Assembly (NCBI GenBank): GCA_023052935.1
Contig: CM041292.1
Coordinates: 105,889,906-105,953,905, forward strand
Length of the DNA stretch: 64,000 bases
Reading direction: 5' to 3'
DNA from: Piezodorus guildinii
Taxonomy: Eukaryota > Arthropoda > Insecta > Hemiptera > Pentatomidae
The translations under genes and the position numbers were made by a program. Each line of letters starts with the position of its first letter. The stretch's first letter is position 1. The notes under the pieces are model-generated. The model was not told where the DNA came from and did no database searches. It saw only the letters and a list, made by a program, of their open reading frames with translations. Shown piece after piece: positions 55,211 through 64,000 of this stretch.

Positions 55211-55914
55211 CTTTCTAAAAAATATTAATAACGCTTACGATGGCATTTCACATATTATATGGTACTTACTCGTTAGGTAGTCGTTTAACGTTCTTATTTG
55301 TTCAATAGATGAATTGTAAAGTTTAGAAAAAATATCACGCTAGTTTTAAGATGATTCATGAAATAGATTATGCCATTTAAATTAAATTTCACATACATAC
55401 AATTATTAAAATTGTTTCTCATTAATTTACTAAAAATTATCATAATTAACATAATTGTTATCATATAAATTATTTTATTATATTAATATTAGGGTAATTA
55501 CATGACCTGTAAATACTCTAATTGTTGTTCACGCATTATTAATTATTTGGTTTGAAGAATCTTAATGATAATTTGTAATATGCATAATTAAAATCTTATT
55601 TCTTCATGCGATGATACAGTAATGTCGAGTTAAAAAAACAAAACAACTATTGGTTCTTTCCCTTAACATCTTTTCTTGACTTTCCTTGCAGGTGCTCATA
55701 TATAAACATAAATATATATATATACCTTAAAATAAATTATTGAGATCAATGATTTTCTTTCTTTCTTATAAATGAAGCAATATAAAAACACAAATAATGT
55801 AAAAAACAATTGATTTCATGTAAACTAATTAGTGCGTATAATGTCAGTTTGATGGTTATGTGTAAATTGAATTGATAAGTTTCGTACGACTCTGCTAGAG
55901 GGTATTGACGTAAG
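55211..55914. other. AT-rich DNA, no gene seen
   Basis: Nothing recognised. Confidence 0.4.
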
Positions 55915-56500
55915 AGGAGGAGTATAACGGCCATTATCAGACGCTCTGCTAACACTTATACGCCCCGAGGAGGTATAGAGGACTTGGCCTGATCCGATGA
56001 CAATGGGAGGCTCTTCTAAAACATTTGTCCATATCACAGCGACTGTCTACTGTTCCGGATGCCCTGTTGTAGTCCATATTGAGGGTATGGATATATAATC
56101 AGGAAATTGCAGATTTTGCACAAAGACTGGGTGTTGAACAGGGCCCTTGAGGAGTAAGAGCTCTGCCACGGTCGCTGCTAGAAAATGCCTTGGAAGAAAA
56201 GGCCGATAGCAGGTGGTATTCGTCTCTCTAAAGATACCCTGAAAGCAAACAGATACATATGTGAGAAGTAATTGCTTTTGGGGTCAGAAAGATCCAAAAC
56301 TAGTAACAAATTACCCCTACGGAGTCACAGGAGCCACCTGACAGGCAAGAGAAGTTGGATTCCTGTATCGCATATGCGGCTGTCTGAAACACCAGCCCAT
56401 GTGCTGGGAAAATGTCCCAACAATTCTCTGTTCATACACGCTGGTACCACAAAGTCAGGAACGAGTTAGCGAGGCTCCTGCACTAGGAATGTTGCGATTT
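55915..56500 (+). pseudogene. R2-like retrotransposon C-terminal remnant
   Basis: In plus frames, 55953-55994 reads HLYAPRRYRGLGL, the GLGL-containing motif that follows RT in R2-type proteins. Further on come TNKLPLRSHRSHLTGK (about 56307-56354), a degraded CX2C region, then ETPAHVLGKC (56386-56415), the histidine-cysteine half of the R2-type zinc knuckle, and an RWYHKVRNELARLL-like end in another frame. Stops and frameshifts make it a pseudogene. The restriction-like endonuclease that should follow is not recognised. The upstream RT is also missing. Confidence 0.65.
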
Positions 56501-57029
56501 TGACCAAAAATATAATCTTGGACTCTCTGGGAATAATCCATCACCGCATATATAGTTCTCAGTGTTCAATCCATTTTTTTTTCTTTTAAGATAAATCTAA
56601 TGAATATATAAATATGTGATAAATATTAGATAATTCCATAGATGGATCTAGATGCATCGGTTAATTAATTTAGAATAATGATTGTTATAATTATAAATAA
56701 TAATAATAGTTGTTTATAAATTGAAGTATAAGGGACAATTTTTTTATCAATTTTTTACTGATTTTATTTGCTTTGTATCAAAGAGCAGCTTACTGTACCA
56801 TAGTTGGGTAGCACAATGTCGAAATAAAGCATTTTACTCTATTTTCTATTTTCTGAGCACACGTGTGAATCATATGGTTACTCTGAATAGAAAGAAGAGA
56901 TAAATTACAAAGAAAATAATTTAAATAATTACAGAGTTTCGAAATGGATAAATTTGTTTGTTTTACATTTTAATTATTAACAAATACATGCTATAATCAG
57001 GGAAAACTGTGAGTTGTATTTCGTTAAAG
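56501..57029. other. AT-rich DNA, no gene seen
   Basis: Nothing recognised. Confidence 0.4.
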
Positions 57030-57350
57030 TTACCAGGAGACATGTTTGCTTGGCAAATGTTGATATTAATGTCAAACCTTCTCTCTACCCTTTTTCCTCG
57101 GCGTGTGAGGGGCCGAAGTTTATACGGACAGGTGCTGAAGTTCACCGGCGGACACAGCTGAGCCTTATAAACTCCGGACTCGAGTGAATATTTCAGGTCG
57201 GCCAAAGGATTTAAATTTTCAGCTGCCCCTTCTGCCTTTCCCCTTCTCGGAGGCTGGTTCCTTTATATTTCAACCCAGTCCTGTCCTAAATAATGACTTC
57301 CATCAAAGTTTAGCACTCTTCGACTTCGCAGGTCACCTTCTCCATTAAAG
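57030..57350. promoter_or_regulatory. GC-rich unique island, candidate regulatory element
   Basis: Unique, GC-balanced to GC-rich; the minus frame 56963-57205 is open for 80 codons, without a domain. Edges are sharp against AT-rich DNA. An unrecognised exon is not excluded but no splice pair was convincing. Confidence 0.3.
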
Positions 57351-57780
57351 AAGTTTCATAACAGTCTGGTTATAATATTTTAGAGAACTGTAATAGTTTT
57401 CAATATCTACCTTTCTGATTGTTAACTTCAATAAAAATAAAACAAAAAGCTTATTTATTTCATTCGTTGAAAAGATAGAATATGAATAAAGACTTAATAT
57501 TTTAGAATCATCAGTCGTTTTTCTATTAGATTCAGCCCATTTAAATTTTCATGTGAAATCGCTCATTAAACAATATTATATCCGCTGTCTTCATTAGACT
57601 TGAAAGTATTAATTTAAAAATAGAAACATTTTTAAACTTAGAAAAGAGTAGCTATATTTACAAAAAAAAAAATAAATAAAAAAATAAACAATGTTCATCA
57701 ATTTCTTCTCAGCTATTTTAAATTAGTTTCGTAAAGAAAAACGTATACCTACTTCATCTGATTTGAAAAAAATAAAATAG
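57351..57780. other. AT-rich DNA, no gene seen
   Basis: Nothing recognised. Confidence 0.35.
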
Positions 57781-58014
57781 CCTGTACCTCTACAACCCAT
57801 GAAGTGTCTTGGGCTCAGGCCAACGACTGTACAATGAGATGATTAAACCGAGATCACACCCAGACGTCAATTGTTGGGTACCCACTTTATAGAAGCTGGA
57901 TCTGCTCCAGGAGGGTCTCCATGCCCTATAGTCCCCCTTACACTGGCTGAATTGACTCAGGACCTTTGATAACAGCACATTAGTGCTCTATTCACTAGAC
58001 CACGTCGCTCCCCA
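57781..58014 (-). mobile_element. SINE-A copy, minus strand, internal deletion
   Basis: On the minus strand: GGGGAGCGACGTGGTCTAGT head, a box-B position decayed to 'ttatcaaaggtcctgagtc', body words 'ggagaccctcctggagcag' and 'aaagtgggtacccaac', then the end GGGTTGTAGAGGTACAGGC and a T-rich tail. A stretch near the 3' end, including the usual 'agtacgaatctctatat' word, is missing. Confidence 0.85.
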
Positions 58015-58554
58015 CAATTACAAACAAACAATCAATTAGGAACTTTCAAAACCAGATTTGCCGTCACTAAATTGAAAAATGCACACCTCTCATACCAAAA
58101 AAAAAATAATAAAATAAATTTAAAGATATTAGGAAAAGTCTGAAAATCGTTTAAATCGAGAAAATTAAGCTCTTAGTCGTAAAGTCAATAAAAAGGACAA
58201 AAACAATAAATAAATTCATAGTTCGTATTATCTATACATATATTTCTTATACTTCTTTCACCCACTTTAAAGAATATTTTATTTTTCAAATTTCTTATTA
58301 TTGAAATATTTGCAACCCCTTTTATTTATTTCATTACTATTTGAACTTGTTTTGTTTTGAAAAAAAAAAAACAGATTCTGTTTTTATTAAATGCAACTAT
58401 TTATTAAATATGTATAGAAATTTTTGTGAATGTTTTATTTTGTTCATATGTTCATAAATCTGCATTCATAAAGAAAATGATTTTGCACCGTAATAATTCT
58501 AAATTAAACTGATTAAATGTTATGATGAATTTGTAAGCGTCGTGTTTCATTCGT

Positions 58555-58556
<2 letters not shown>
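58015..58556. other. AT-rich DNA, no gene seen
   Basis: A-runs only. Nothing recognised. Confidence 0.4.
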
Positions 58557-58628
<72 letters not shown>

Positions 58629-58663
58629 TTTATTTTTTTTTTTTATTTTTTTTTTTTTATTCA
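58557..58663. repeat. (TA)34 array leading into T-rich tail
   Basis: TA repeats to 58624, then T-runs broken by single A to 58663. The repeating Tyr-Ile frames here are artefacts of this array. The T-rich part is the tail of the adjacent Jockey-1 stub. Confidence 0.9.
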
Positions 58664-58800
58664 ACAATTTTTATTGAGTAAAATTACAGTCTGTCCCAAT
58701 TTGGACATTAATAGTAGTGCTGAAAGATATCATACATACTACATTCATACAATATTTACACAGCATAAAATTACAATAAATATTTATACTATTACCGATC
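58664..58800 (-). mobile_element. Jockey-1 3' UTR stub
   Basis: Shares with the full-length element and the 20510 copy the terminus 'tattgagtaaaattacagtctgtcc' in pieces, 'aatagtagtgct' and 'cattcatacaatatttaca'. Strongly 5'-truncated insertion whose tail sits at a TA array. Confidence 0.75.
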
Positions 58801-59309
58801 GTTCCTGGTTAATTAAGATTAAGGTTTTTGATGTACAATATAAACTTCAAGTCTTAAAGTAGGATCTTAAAAAAGGATTTTTTTTTCTATTTTAATTTTT
58901 TATGAACACATTACATGGTTTAGCTTAATCTCATAATTCACGGCGATTTTATTTATTTTTTTAAATTTAGGTTTTAATAACGTAATTTGTTTCTAAGGAC
59001 GTAAAAGCTTCACCACGAACCATTCAATCGAGTGAGTACCTACGACAAAATACCAAGATTACCGATTTTCTTATGAAAGAATATCTTCGATGTCTCATGG
59101 GATTTGCTTTCTTTATACTTTATATCCAAATAAACATTAATATTAAATAAAAAAATAACTACCGTTAAAGCTTATTTATTCAAATGTCGAATTTGATGAT
59201 ATGTTAAATCAATTTTATATTTACATTATGTATTTTCCAACCATATTCACCTTATTTTCTTTATATTTATTCTTATTATTTATTACATGTTCCTTTGATA
59301 AAGATGGCT
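58801..59309. other. AT-rich DNA, no gene seen
   Basis: Nothing recognised. Confidence 0.4.
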
Positions 59310-59480
59310 TACATACAGAACACGAGAAGCAGCGGGATGATGGAGCCAGAGGCGGGGACCGGAGGACAGGACGGTATCTGTCAGCCCTGACAAATCTCTT
59401 CCTTCTTCCAGCCGCTTCTCTATAGCGACCTTTTAGCTCTGTTTGCTTCATTTATATTGCATGACAGCTTATGGATAAGT
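59310..59480. promoter_or_regulatory. GC-rich unique island
   Basis: Purine-rich then pyrimidine-rich, unique. Both strands are open for about 75 codons with no domain. Possibly conserved non-coding DNA. Confidence 0.25.
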
Positions 59481-59699
59481 TCTTATTCCCTAGAGTCGTC
59501 TGGGTCTTGGTAATATTTCTTCTCTGATAGTGTTGGAAATATATCACGAACTCCTGAGATGGTCTGTCTGTAAGCTGCCGTATTTTCAATACTGGGTTTC
59601 TTATTATTTTTCATATCAAAATCGCATTCCTATGATCTGTAATTACAAAAATTTATTATTTCGATAGAAAGAGCACCTCTCAGAAAATCTTAATATTAT

Positions 59700-59977
59700 A
59701 TATTCCATTTCTATATATTAGATATATTATAAGGGAAGGTATAACAATCGTGAAATCTGCTCTTCCGAAATCCATCTAAAATCTCATATTAATGATGAGG
59801 ACATGCTTAGAATATAATTGCGAGATTTTCGTAAAAAGCAACGCACCAGAAAAGGCACATGCTATGCATTTTCCACCTTTTTCCGATTTTCCTAAAATCG
59901 TCCTCGAATTATACTTTCTATATAGTTGTAAAATATATTGGGCTTTAATATCACGTTGGTTCCAAAAAATTAACCAT
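59700..59977 (+). mobile_element. T1 fragment, diverged left part, disrupted by RTE insertion
   Basis: Words 'tataagggaaggtataacaatcgtgaaa', 'catgctatgcattttccacc' in part, 'ttccgattttcctaaaatcg' and 'ttgtaaaatatattgggctt' line up in order with T1. The RTE element inserted immediately to its right, and the target duplicate lies at 59978-59989. Confidence 0.55.
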
Positions 59978-60001
59978 ATTATTTGCATGGGGGGGGGGGG
60001 A

Positions 60002-62814
60002 GGGGTTATCGTTGCATTACAAGAGGTTCGCTGGCCAGGGGAGGGTTCGTTAACAGAAGGAAAGTATACTATTTGGTACGGGGGGAGCGTTAATTATTGT
60101 CTAGGTACCGGGTTTCTGATTAGGAATAGATTTCTTTCCGCATTACGGGACGTACAGTTCTTTAGTGAAAGAATATCGGTTGCTATATTTCAAGGGCGTT
60201 GGTTTAAAATCGCGTTTATAAACATTCATTCTCCCACCGAAGACAGTGATGATGAAGTAAAAGGCGAATTTTATGATAAACTAGAGTCGGTTTACGATAA
60301 GTTACCGCGAAATTACATTAAGATAATACTAGGCGACGCGAACGCAAAGGTTGGAAGGGAAGAAGTATATCGTCCTACAATCGGTAAAGAAAGTTTGCAC
60401 GAATATAGTAATGATAATGGGACCCGACTAATAAACTTTGCCATTTCGAAAAACCTAGTAATCAAAAGTACTACATTTAAACATAAGGATATTCATAAGT
60501 ATACGTGGACATCGCCGGATGGACAAACACGGAATCAAATCGATCATGTTTTAATACAAAACAGATGGCAAAGTAGCATAATTAACGTGAGATCGTATCG
60601 GGGTGCAGAATGCGGTTCTGATCATGAATTAGTAATCGCGAAACTTCGACAAAAACTAAATACAAAAAAGAGAACACCGAACTATATTCGTCCCGAGAAT
60701 TTTGATTTAGTTAAATTGAACAACCTCGAAATTAGAAAACAATTCGCGATAGAAGTAAAAAATCGGTTCGAAGCTTTGGAATCTTCAGACGAGGAACACG
60801 AAGATGTAAACAAATTATGGGAAGGAATCAGGGATAATATTAAAGAGGTCGGTTATTTATGTCTTGGAAAAATCGAAAATAAAAAGAACAAACCTTGGTT
60901 CGACAGGGATTGTCAAAATATGTGCGAAAAAAGAAAAACCGCTAAACTGAATTCCTTAAATAATCCAAGCGATAATAATGTGGCTTATTTTCGGTTAGTA
61001 AAGAATGAAACTTCAAAACTATTAAAAAATAAGAAAAGAGAGTATCTTAAAGACAAAATAATAGAAATAGAAAAACACAGAAACGAAAATAACGTAAGAG
61101 AGATGTACAAAGGTATAAACAAATCGCGTAAAAGATTTGAACCTCTATTGAATGCGGTTAAAGATGCAAATAACAATATAATTGCGGATCCTTCTGAGAT
61201 ATTAAATAAATTTAAACGACACTTTGACGGCATCTTTAAATACGGAAAATAATAATCAATCTCCTCTCTCTGAATATCAGAGCGCTGAACCATGGATAGA
61301 CGCTCCGAGTAAAGAGGAAGTCGAAATTGCGATAGGAAAATTAAAACGTTATAAGGCCGCAGGAAATGATAATATCACGAGTGAATTAATCAAGGCGTGT
61401 GGAGAAGCGGGCGTTTCCAAAATACATTTTTTAGTTAAAAAGATCTGGGAAACTGAAAAAATGCCAGAAGAATGGAAAGAATCAATACTTATTCCGATTC
61501 ACAAAAAAGGACCGAGGTCGGATTGTAACAACTATCGTGGGATCTCTCTTCTCTCCAGTATGCTATAAAATATTCTCGTCAATTCTAACTAGTCGAATCA
61601 CGGAATACGCTGAGGAAATTATCGGAGATTACCAATGTGGTTTTAGGCGGAATCGCTCGACTATAGACCAAATATTTTCCTTACGTCAAATATTAGAGAA
61701 AAAATTGGAATACAACGGTGTAGTCCATCAACTTTATATCGATTTTAAAAAGGCTTATGATTCAATAGACCGTCAGAAGCTATATAACATCATGATTGAA
61801 CAGGGAATACCTAGAAAGTTAGTAAACCTAGTAGAGATGTGTTTGTCGGAAACATTCCATAAAGTTAGAATCGGTCATAATTACTCCGAGAGATTTGAGG
61901 TGCGATCGGGTTTGAAACAGGGTGACTCCCTTTCACCTGTGTTATTTAATATAGCTTTAGAATATGTCATAGAAAAGGTGATGTGTACCGAGAAAGGCTT
62001 AAATATGGGTGACAAGATTCCGGTTTTGGGGTATGCCGATGATCTGGTACTGCTAGGTGAAGACACGGAAACCATACAACTAAATACAAGTGTGTTAATA
62101 AAAACCGGTAAAGAAATAGGACTCGAATTAAATACCGATAAAACGAAGTATATGATTAGTAGCAGAAACGGTGTCGATCTTGGTGATATTGATGTATCAG
62201 GTCATACTTTTGAACACGTAGAGAAATTCAAGTATTTAGGTTCAATTATAACTAGAAAAAATGAAATCCAGGAAGAAATAAAGTCCCGATTAAAGGTGGG
62301 AAATGCGTGTTATTATTCAGTTGCTAAGTTACTTAGATCGCGGCTTCTATCTAAAAACTTAAAGATTAGAATTTATAAAACTATTATTCTTCCAACGGTT
62401 CTTTACGGATGTGAAACGTGGCCGCTTACTTTAAAGGATGAACAACGGCTTAAGGTTTTCGAGAATAAGGTACTGCGTAAAATATTTGGTCCGAAGAGAG
62501 ATGAGGCCACTGGGGAGTTTAGAAGGTTGCACAACGCGGAATTGCGGAGTTTGTACCCTGTGAATATAATTGAGTTGATAGCATCGCGGAGACTCAAATG
62601 GGCGCGTAAAGTTGTTGGGCTTAGTGAGGAACGGATTCCGAGAAAGTTGGTATTCGCTGAACCGACTGGTAGGCGTCCGAAAGGTAGGCCGAAGCGGAGA
62701 TGGGAGGATTGCGTTAAGGCTGATCTCGGGAGCTTGGGCTTGAATGGTGAGCATTGGACGATTCTGTGTAGGCGGAATTTGGTGGTATCGGCATCGAACC
62801 TTCGGGTTCGCTAA
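60002..62814 (+). pseudogene. RTE endonuclease/reverse transcriptase, two frameshifts, N-terminus missing
   Basis: First frame, 60002-61252: endonuclease starting at IVALQEVRW (the usual first 25-30 residues are absent), GDANAKVG, NDNGTRLINF, NQIDHVLI, GSDHELV, then a lysine-rich linker. Near 61240 it shifts to the frame that runs to 61568 (KAAGNDNITSELIKAC, NNYRGISLLSS). One extra base at about 61563 shifts it again to the last frame, to 62814: QCGFRRNRST, LYIDFKKAYDSID, GLKQGDSLSP, catalytic YADD (62032-62043), KYLGSI, and a C-terminal region ending at the tail. Codons upstream of 60002 that appear open belong to the T1 fragment and the G-run, not to the element. Dead copy, but otherwise well preserved. 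Confidence 0.92.
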
Positions 62815-62815
62815 G

Positions 62816-62817
62816 CC

Positions 62818-62852
<35 letters not shown>
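62816..62852 (+). repeat. (ATT)12 tail of the RTE element
   Basis: A perfect trinucleotide run directly after the RTE stop codon. It merges with the right TSD. Confidence 0.92.
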
Positions 62853-62854
<2 letters not shown>

Positions 62855-62860
62855 TGCATG

Positions 62861-63664
62861 AATTTATAGAAAGAAATTAGATATACAAGATGGTAGAATG
62901 TGATGATTATCTAAAGGGGAGATAGCCATAATATTTTCGTATTATATAGTATGGAAGAACTATTTTTATGTATACTTTCTGTTCGTCTATTTTTCTTCCT
63001 GCAAATCAAGTTGAAAAGTAACAATATCTCAGATATTCTTATTTATTGGGAATACTGAGGGACATTATTATATATTATTGGTTAATTTTAATGGAAATTA
63101 AAAATAATAAACCTTGATCGGCACAAAGAAAGGTAAACAAGCTATAAACTTTCTCATATTTCCAAGTTTTACGACACCGCTTTAAGGAATGAATAACGAA
63201 CTTGAATATTCTAATATTTAAAGAGGCTACGGAGCACCTCAAGTCTGCGTACTTTCCGTACCGACTCCGTCTTTCGGTGTCACAATAACCACTAACATAT
63301 TACGGTGTGAAGTTTCAACCAGTATTATTTTGGAGAAGAAGAATGGGAAATGGTGGATATAGAATTTGGTTTAGACAGAAGTCAGTCGGGAGCAGGTAAT
63401 AGAAGTAGGATGTTTGAAGAAGAAATTAGTCTGGGTTGGAAGATAGAAGTGCAGTAGAGTCTCTGTGAAGGAGTCAGTTGTGAATTCGTAGCATATAAAT
63501 CAGTCTATCAACAATATACCAATATTTCATGTATAGTACTTATCTAGGATGCTAAAGCAGATAATAGAAGAGCATACATATAGGTCAAAAAGAGTCGATT
63601 GTCTTACCTTAATTGTTTGAAGGATCTTGTTGACAGTTCTTCTTATATTCAACTTTACCTTCAT
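62861..63664. other. AT-rich unique DNA
   Basis: A GC-balanced patch at 63225-63300. Purine-rich from 63340 to 63480. No gene. Confidence 0.35.
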
Positions 63665-64000
63665 CAATAATTTTTTTGGTTTATTTATTTTAATTTACAA
63701 CTGTATTATACAACACAATGAATAAATATGCAGAGTGAAGAAAAGTCATGAAAATGTCTCGAAAAAGAACTACCCAGAAAAAGAACTATTTTAAGGCATT
63801 AGGTCCCGAGGCCACCTTATTTGCAATCACCTCGGAGGTTTATCAGGTTTGATAAATTACGTACAAGTGGGTTTGTGTGGGCAGGGAGTTTAGAATGATA
63901 GAGGTGTATTTATCACGGGCTATTTCTGCAACAAATGAGATGTTTAGGTCATTATGGAGGAGTTGATTTAGGACAATAATGAGGGCCATTCAAGATTTTG
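63665..64000 (-). pseudogene. Jockey-like element, 3' end, continuing past the window
   Basis: On the minus strand from the window edge: KILNGPHYCPK, a frameshift, then LLHNDLNISFVAEIARDKYT to a stop, matching the Jockey ORF2 C-terminal pattern (KVLRTIVNAPYYV.., LHHDLNIPF). A 3' UTR of about 150 bp leads to a T-rich (A on minus) end near 63665-63690. A different subfamily from Jockey-1. The 5' part lies outside. Confidence 0.68.

Larger units (their letters stand above)
59978..62860 (+). mobile_element. RTE-clade non-LTR retrotransposon, slightly 5'-truncated, with 12-bp TSD
   Basis: The direct repeat ATTATTTGCATG at 59978-59989 and 62849-62860 brackets the insertion. Eleven G follow the left repeat, then the coding region starts inside the endonuclease. 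The 3' end has almost no UTR: the stop (62812-62814) is followed within a few bases by (ATT)n, about 12 units. A single ORF, APE-type endonuclease, very short 3' end and microsatellite tail are RTE-clade traits. Confidence 0.92.

Noticed and set aside
55825..56037. Minus-strand frame resembling an immunoglobulin-domain exon (GRYT motif)
   Set aside because: The same DNA reads on the plus strand as an R2-type motif (YAPRRYRGLGL) and continues into more R2-type motifs. No good splice donor was found for the minus frame.
58452..58862. Tyr-Ile repeat proteins on both strands
   Set aside because: Translation of the (TA)n array and poly(T).
59792..60001. Apparent N-terminus of the RTE protein reading frame
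   Set aside because: This part lies in a T1 fragment, the target-site copy and the G-run, so it is outside the element.
61881..62859. Minus-strand frames of 64-142 codons within the RTE element
   Set aside because: Antisense shadows of the RT; the isoleucine run of one is the (ATT)n tail read backwards.

Overview
The window looks like 64 kb of AT-rich (about 70% A+T by eye) animal nuclear DNA, most likely from an insect. Jockey-clade, RTE-clade and R2-like non-LTR retrotransposons, several tRNA-derived SINE families and short foldback/MITE repeats occur together, and (TA)n runs are long and frequent. The order cannot be fixed from the sequence. I find no convincing host protein-coding exon, no genuine tRNA or rRNA gene, no LTR element, no bacterial-type operon and no CRISPR array. 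The longest open frames are all retrotransposon proteins; nearly every other open frame is antisense to these or a chance frame.

Layout. (1) 1-20 kb: AT-rich unique DNA with scattered repeats: a dispersed family I call T1 (terminal hairpin; best copy 11850-12720), a 391-bp terminal-inverted-repeat MITE T2 (10863-11253), a small TA-flanked MITE T3 (15651-15885), and SINE copies. (2) 20-30 kb: a 5'-truncated Jockey tail (20510-20955), more T1, a GATA-motif-rich island (about 24.1-24.5 kb), a 112-bp-arm foldback carrying a hammerhead-ribozyme-like core on both strands (27675-27926), and SINE-A and SINE-B copies. (3) 30.7-35.4 kb: an essentially full-length Jockey-clade element on the minus strand, bounded by an 11-bp target-site duplication (TSD), with ORF1 (one in-frame stop) and ORF2 (one frameshift). 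(4) 35-50 kb: GC-richer islands that resemble conserved non-coding or cis-regulatory DNA, a retrotransposon C-terminal fragment (39371-39908), a three-armed foldback (40619-41077), SINEs and long (TA)n arrays. (5) 50-59 kb: decayed reverse-transcriptase pieces, including a Jockey ORF2 remnant interrupted by two head-to-head T2 MITEs (51.6-52.75 kb) and an R2-like C-terminal remnant (55.9-56.5 kb), plus a SINE-A copy with a clean TSD. (6) 59.7-64 kb: a 5'-truncated RTE-clade element (59990-62848) with a 12-bp TSD inserted into a T1 copy, then the 3' part of another Jockey-like element running off the window.

How it works together. The autonomous families (Jockey, RTE, the RNase-H-type element) would have supplied endonuclease and reverse transcriptase; the SINEs, and possibly the short A-tailed fragments, are their likely passengers. 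T2 and T3 look like DNA-transposon derivatives. The remaining GC-richer unique islands suggest a large intron or gene desert with regulatory elements. That is inference from composition and motifs only.
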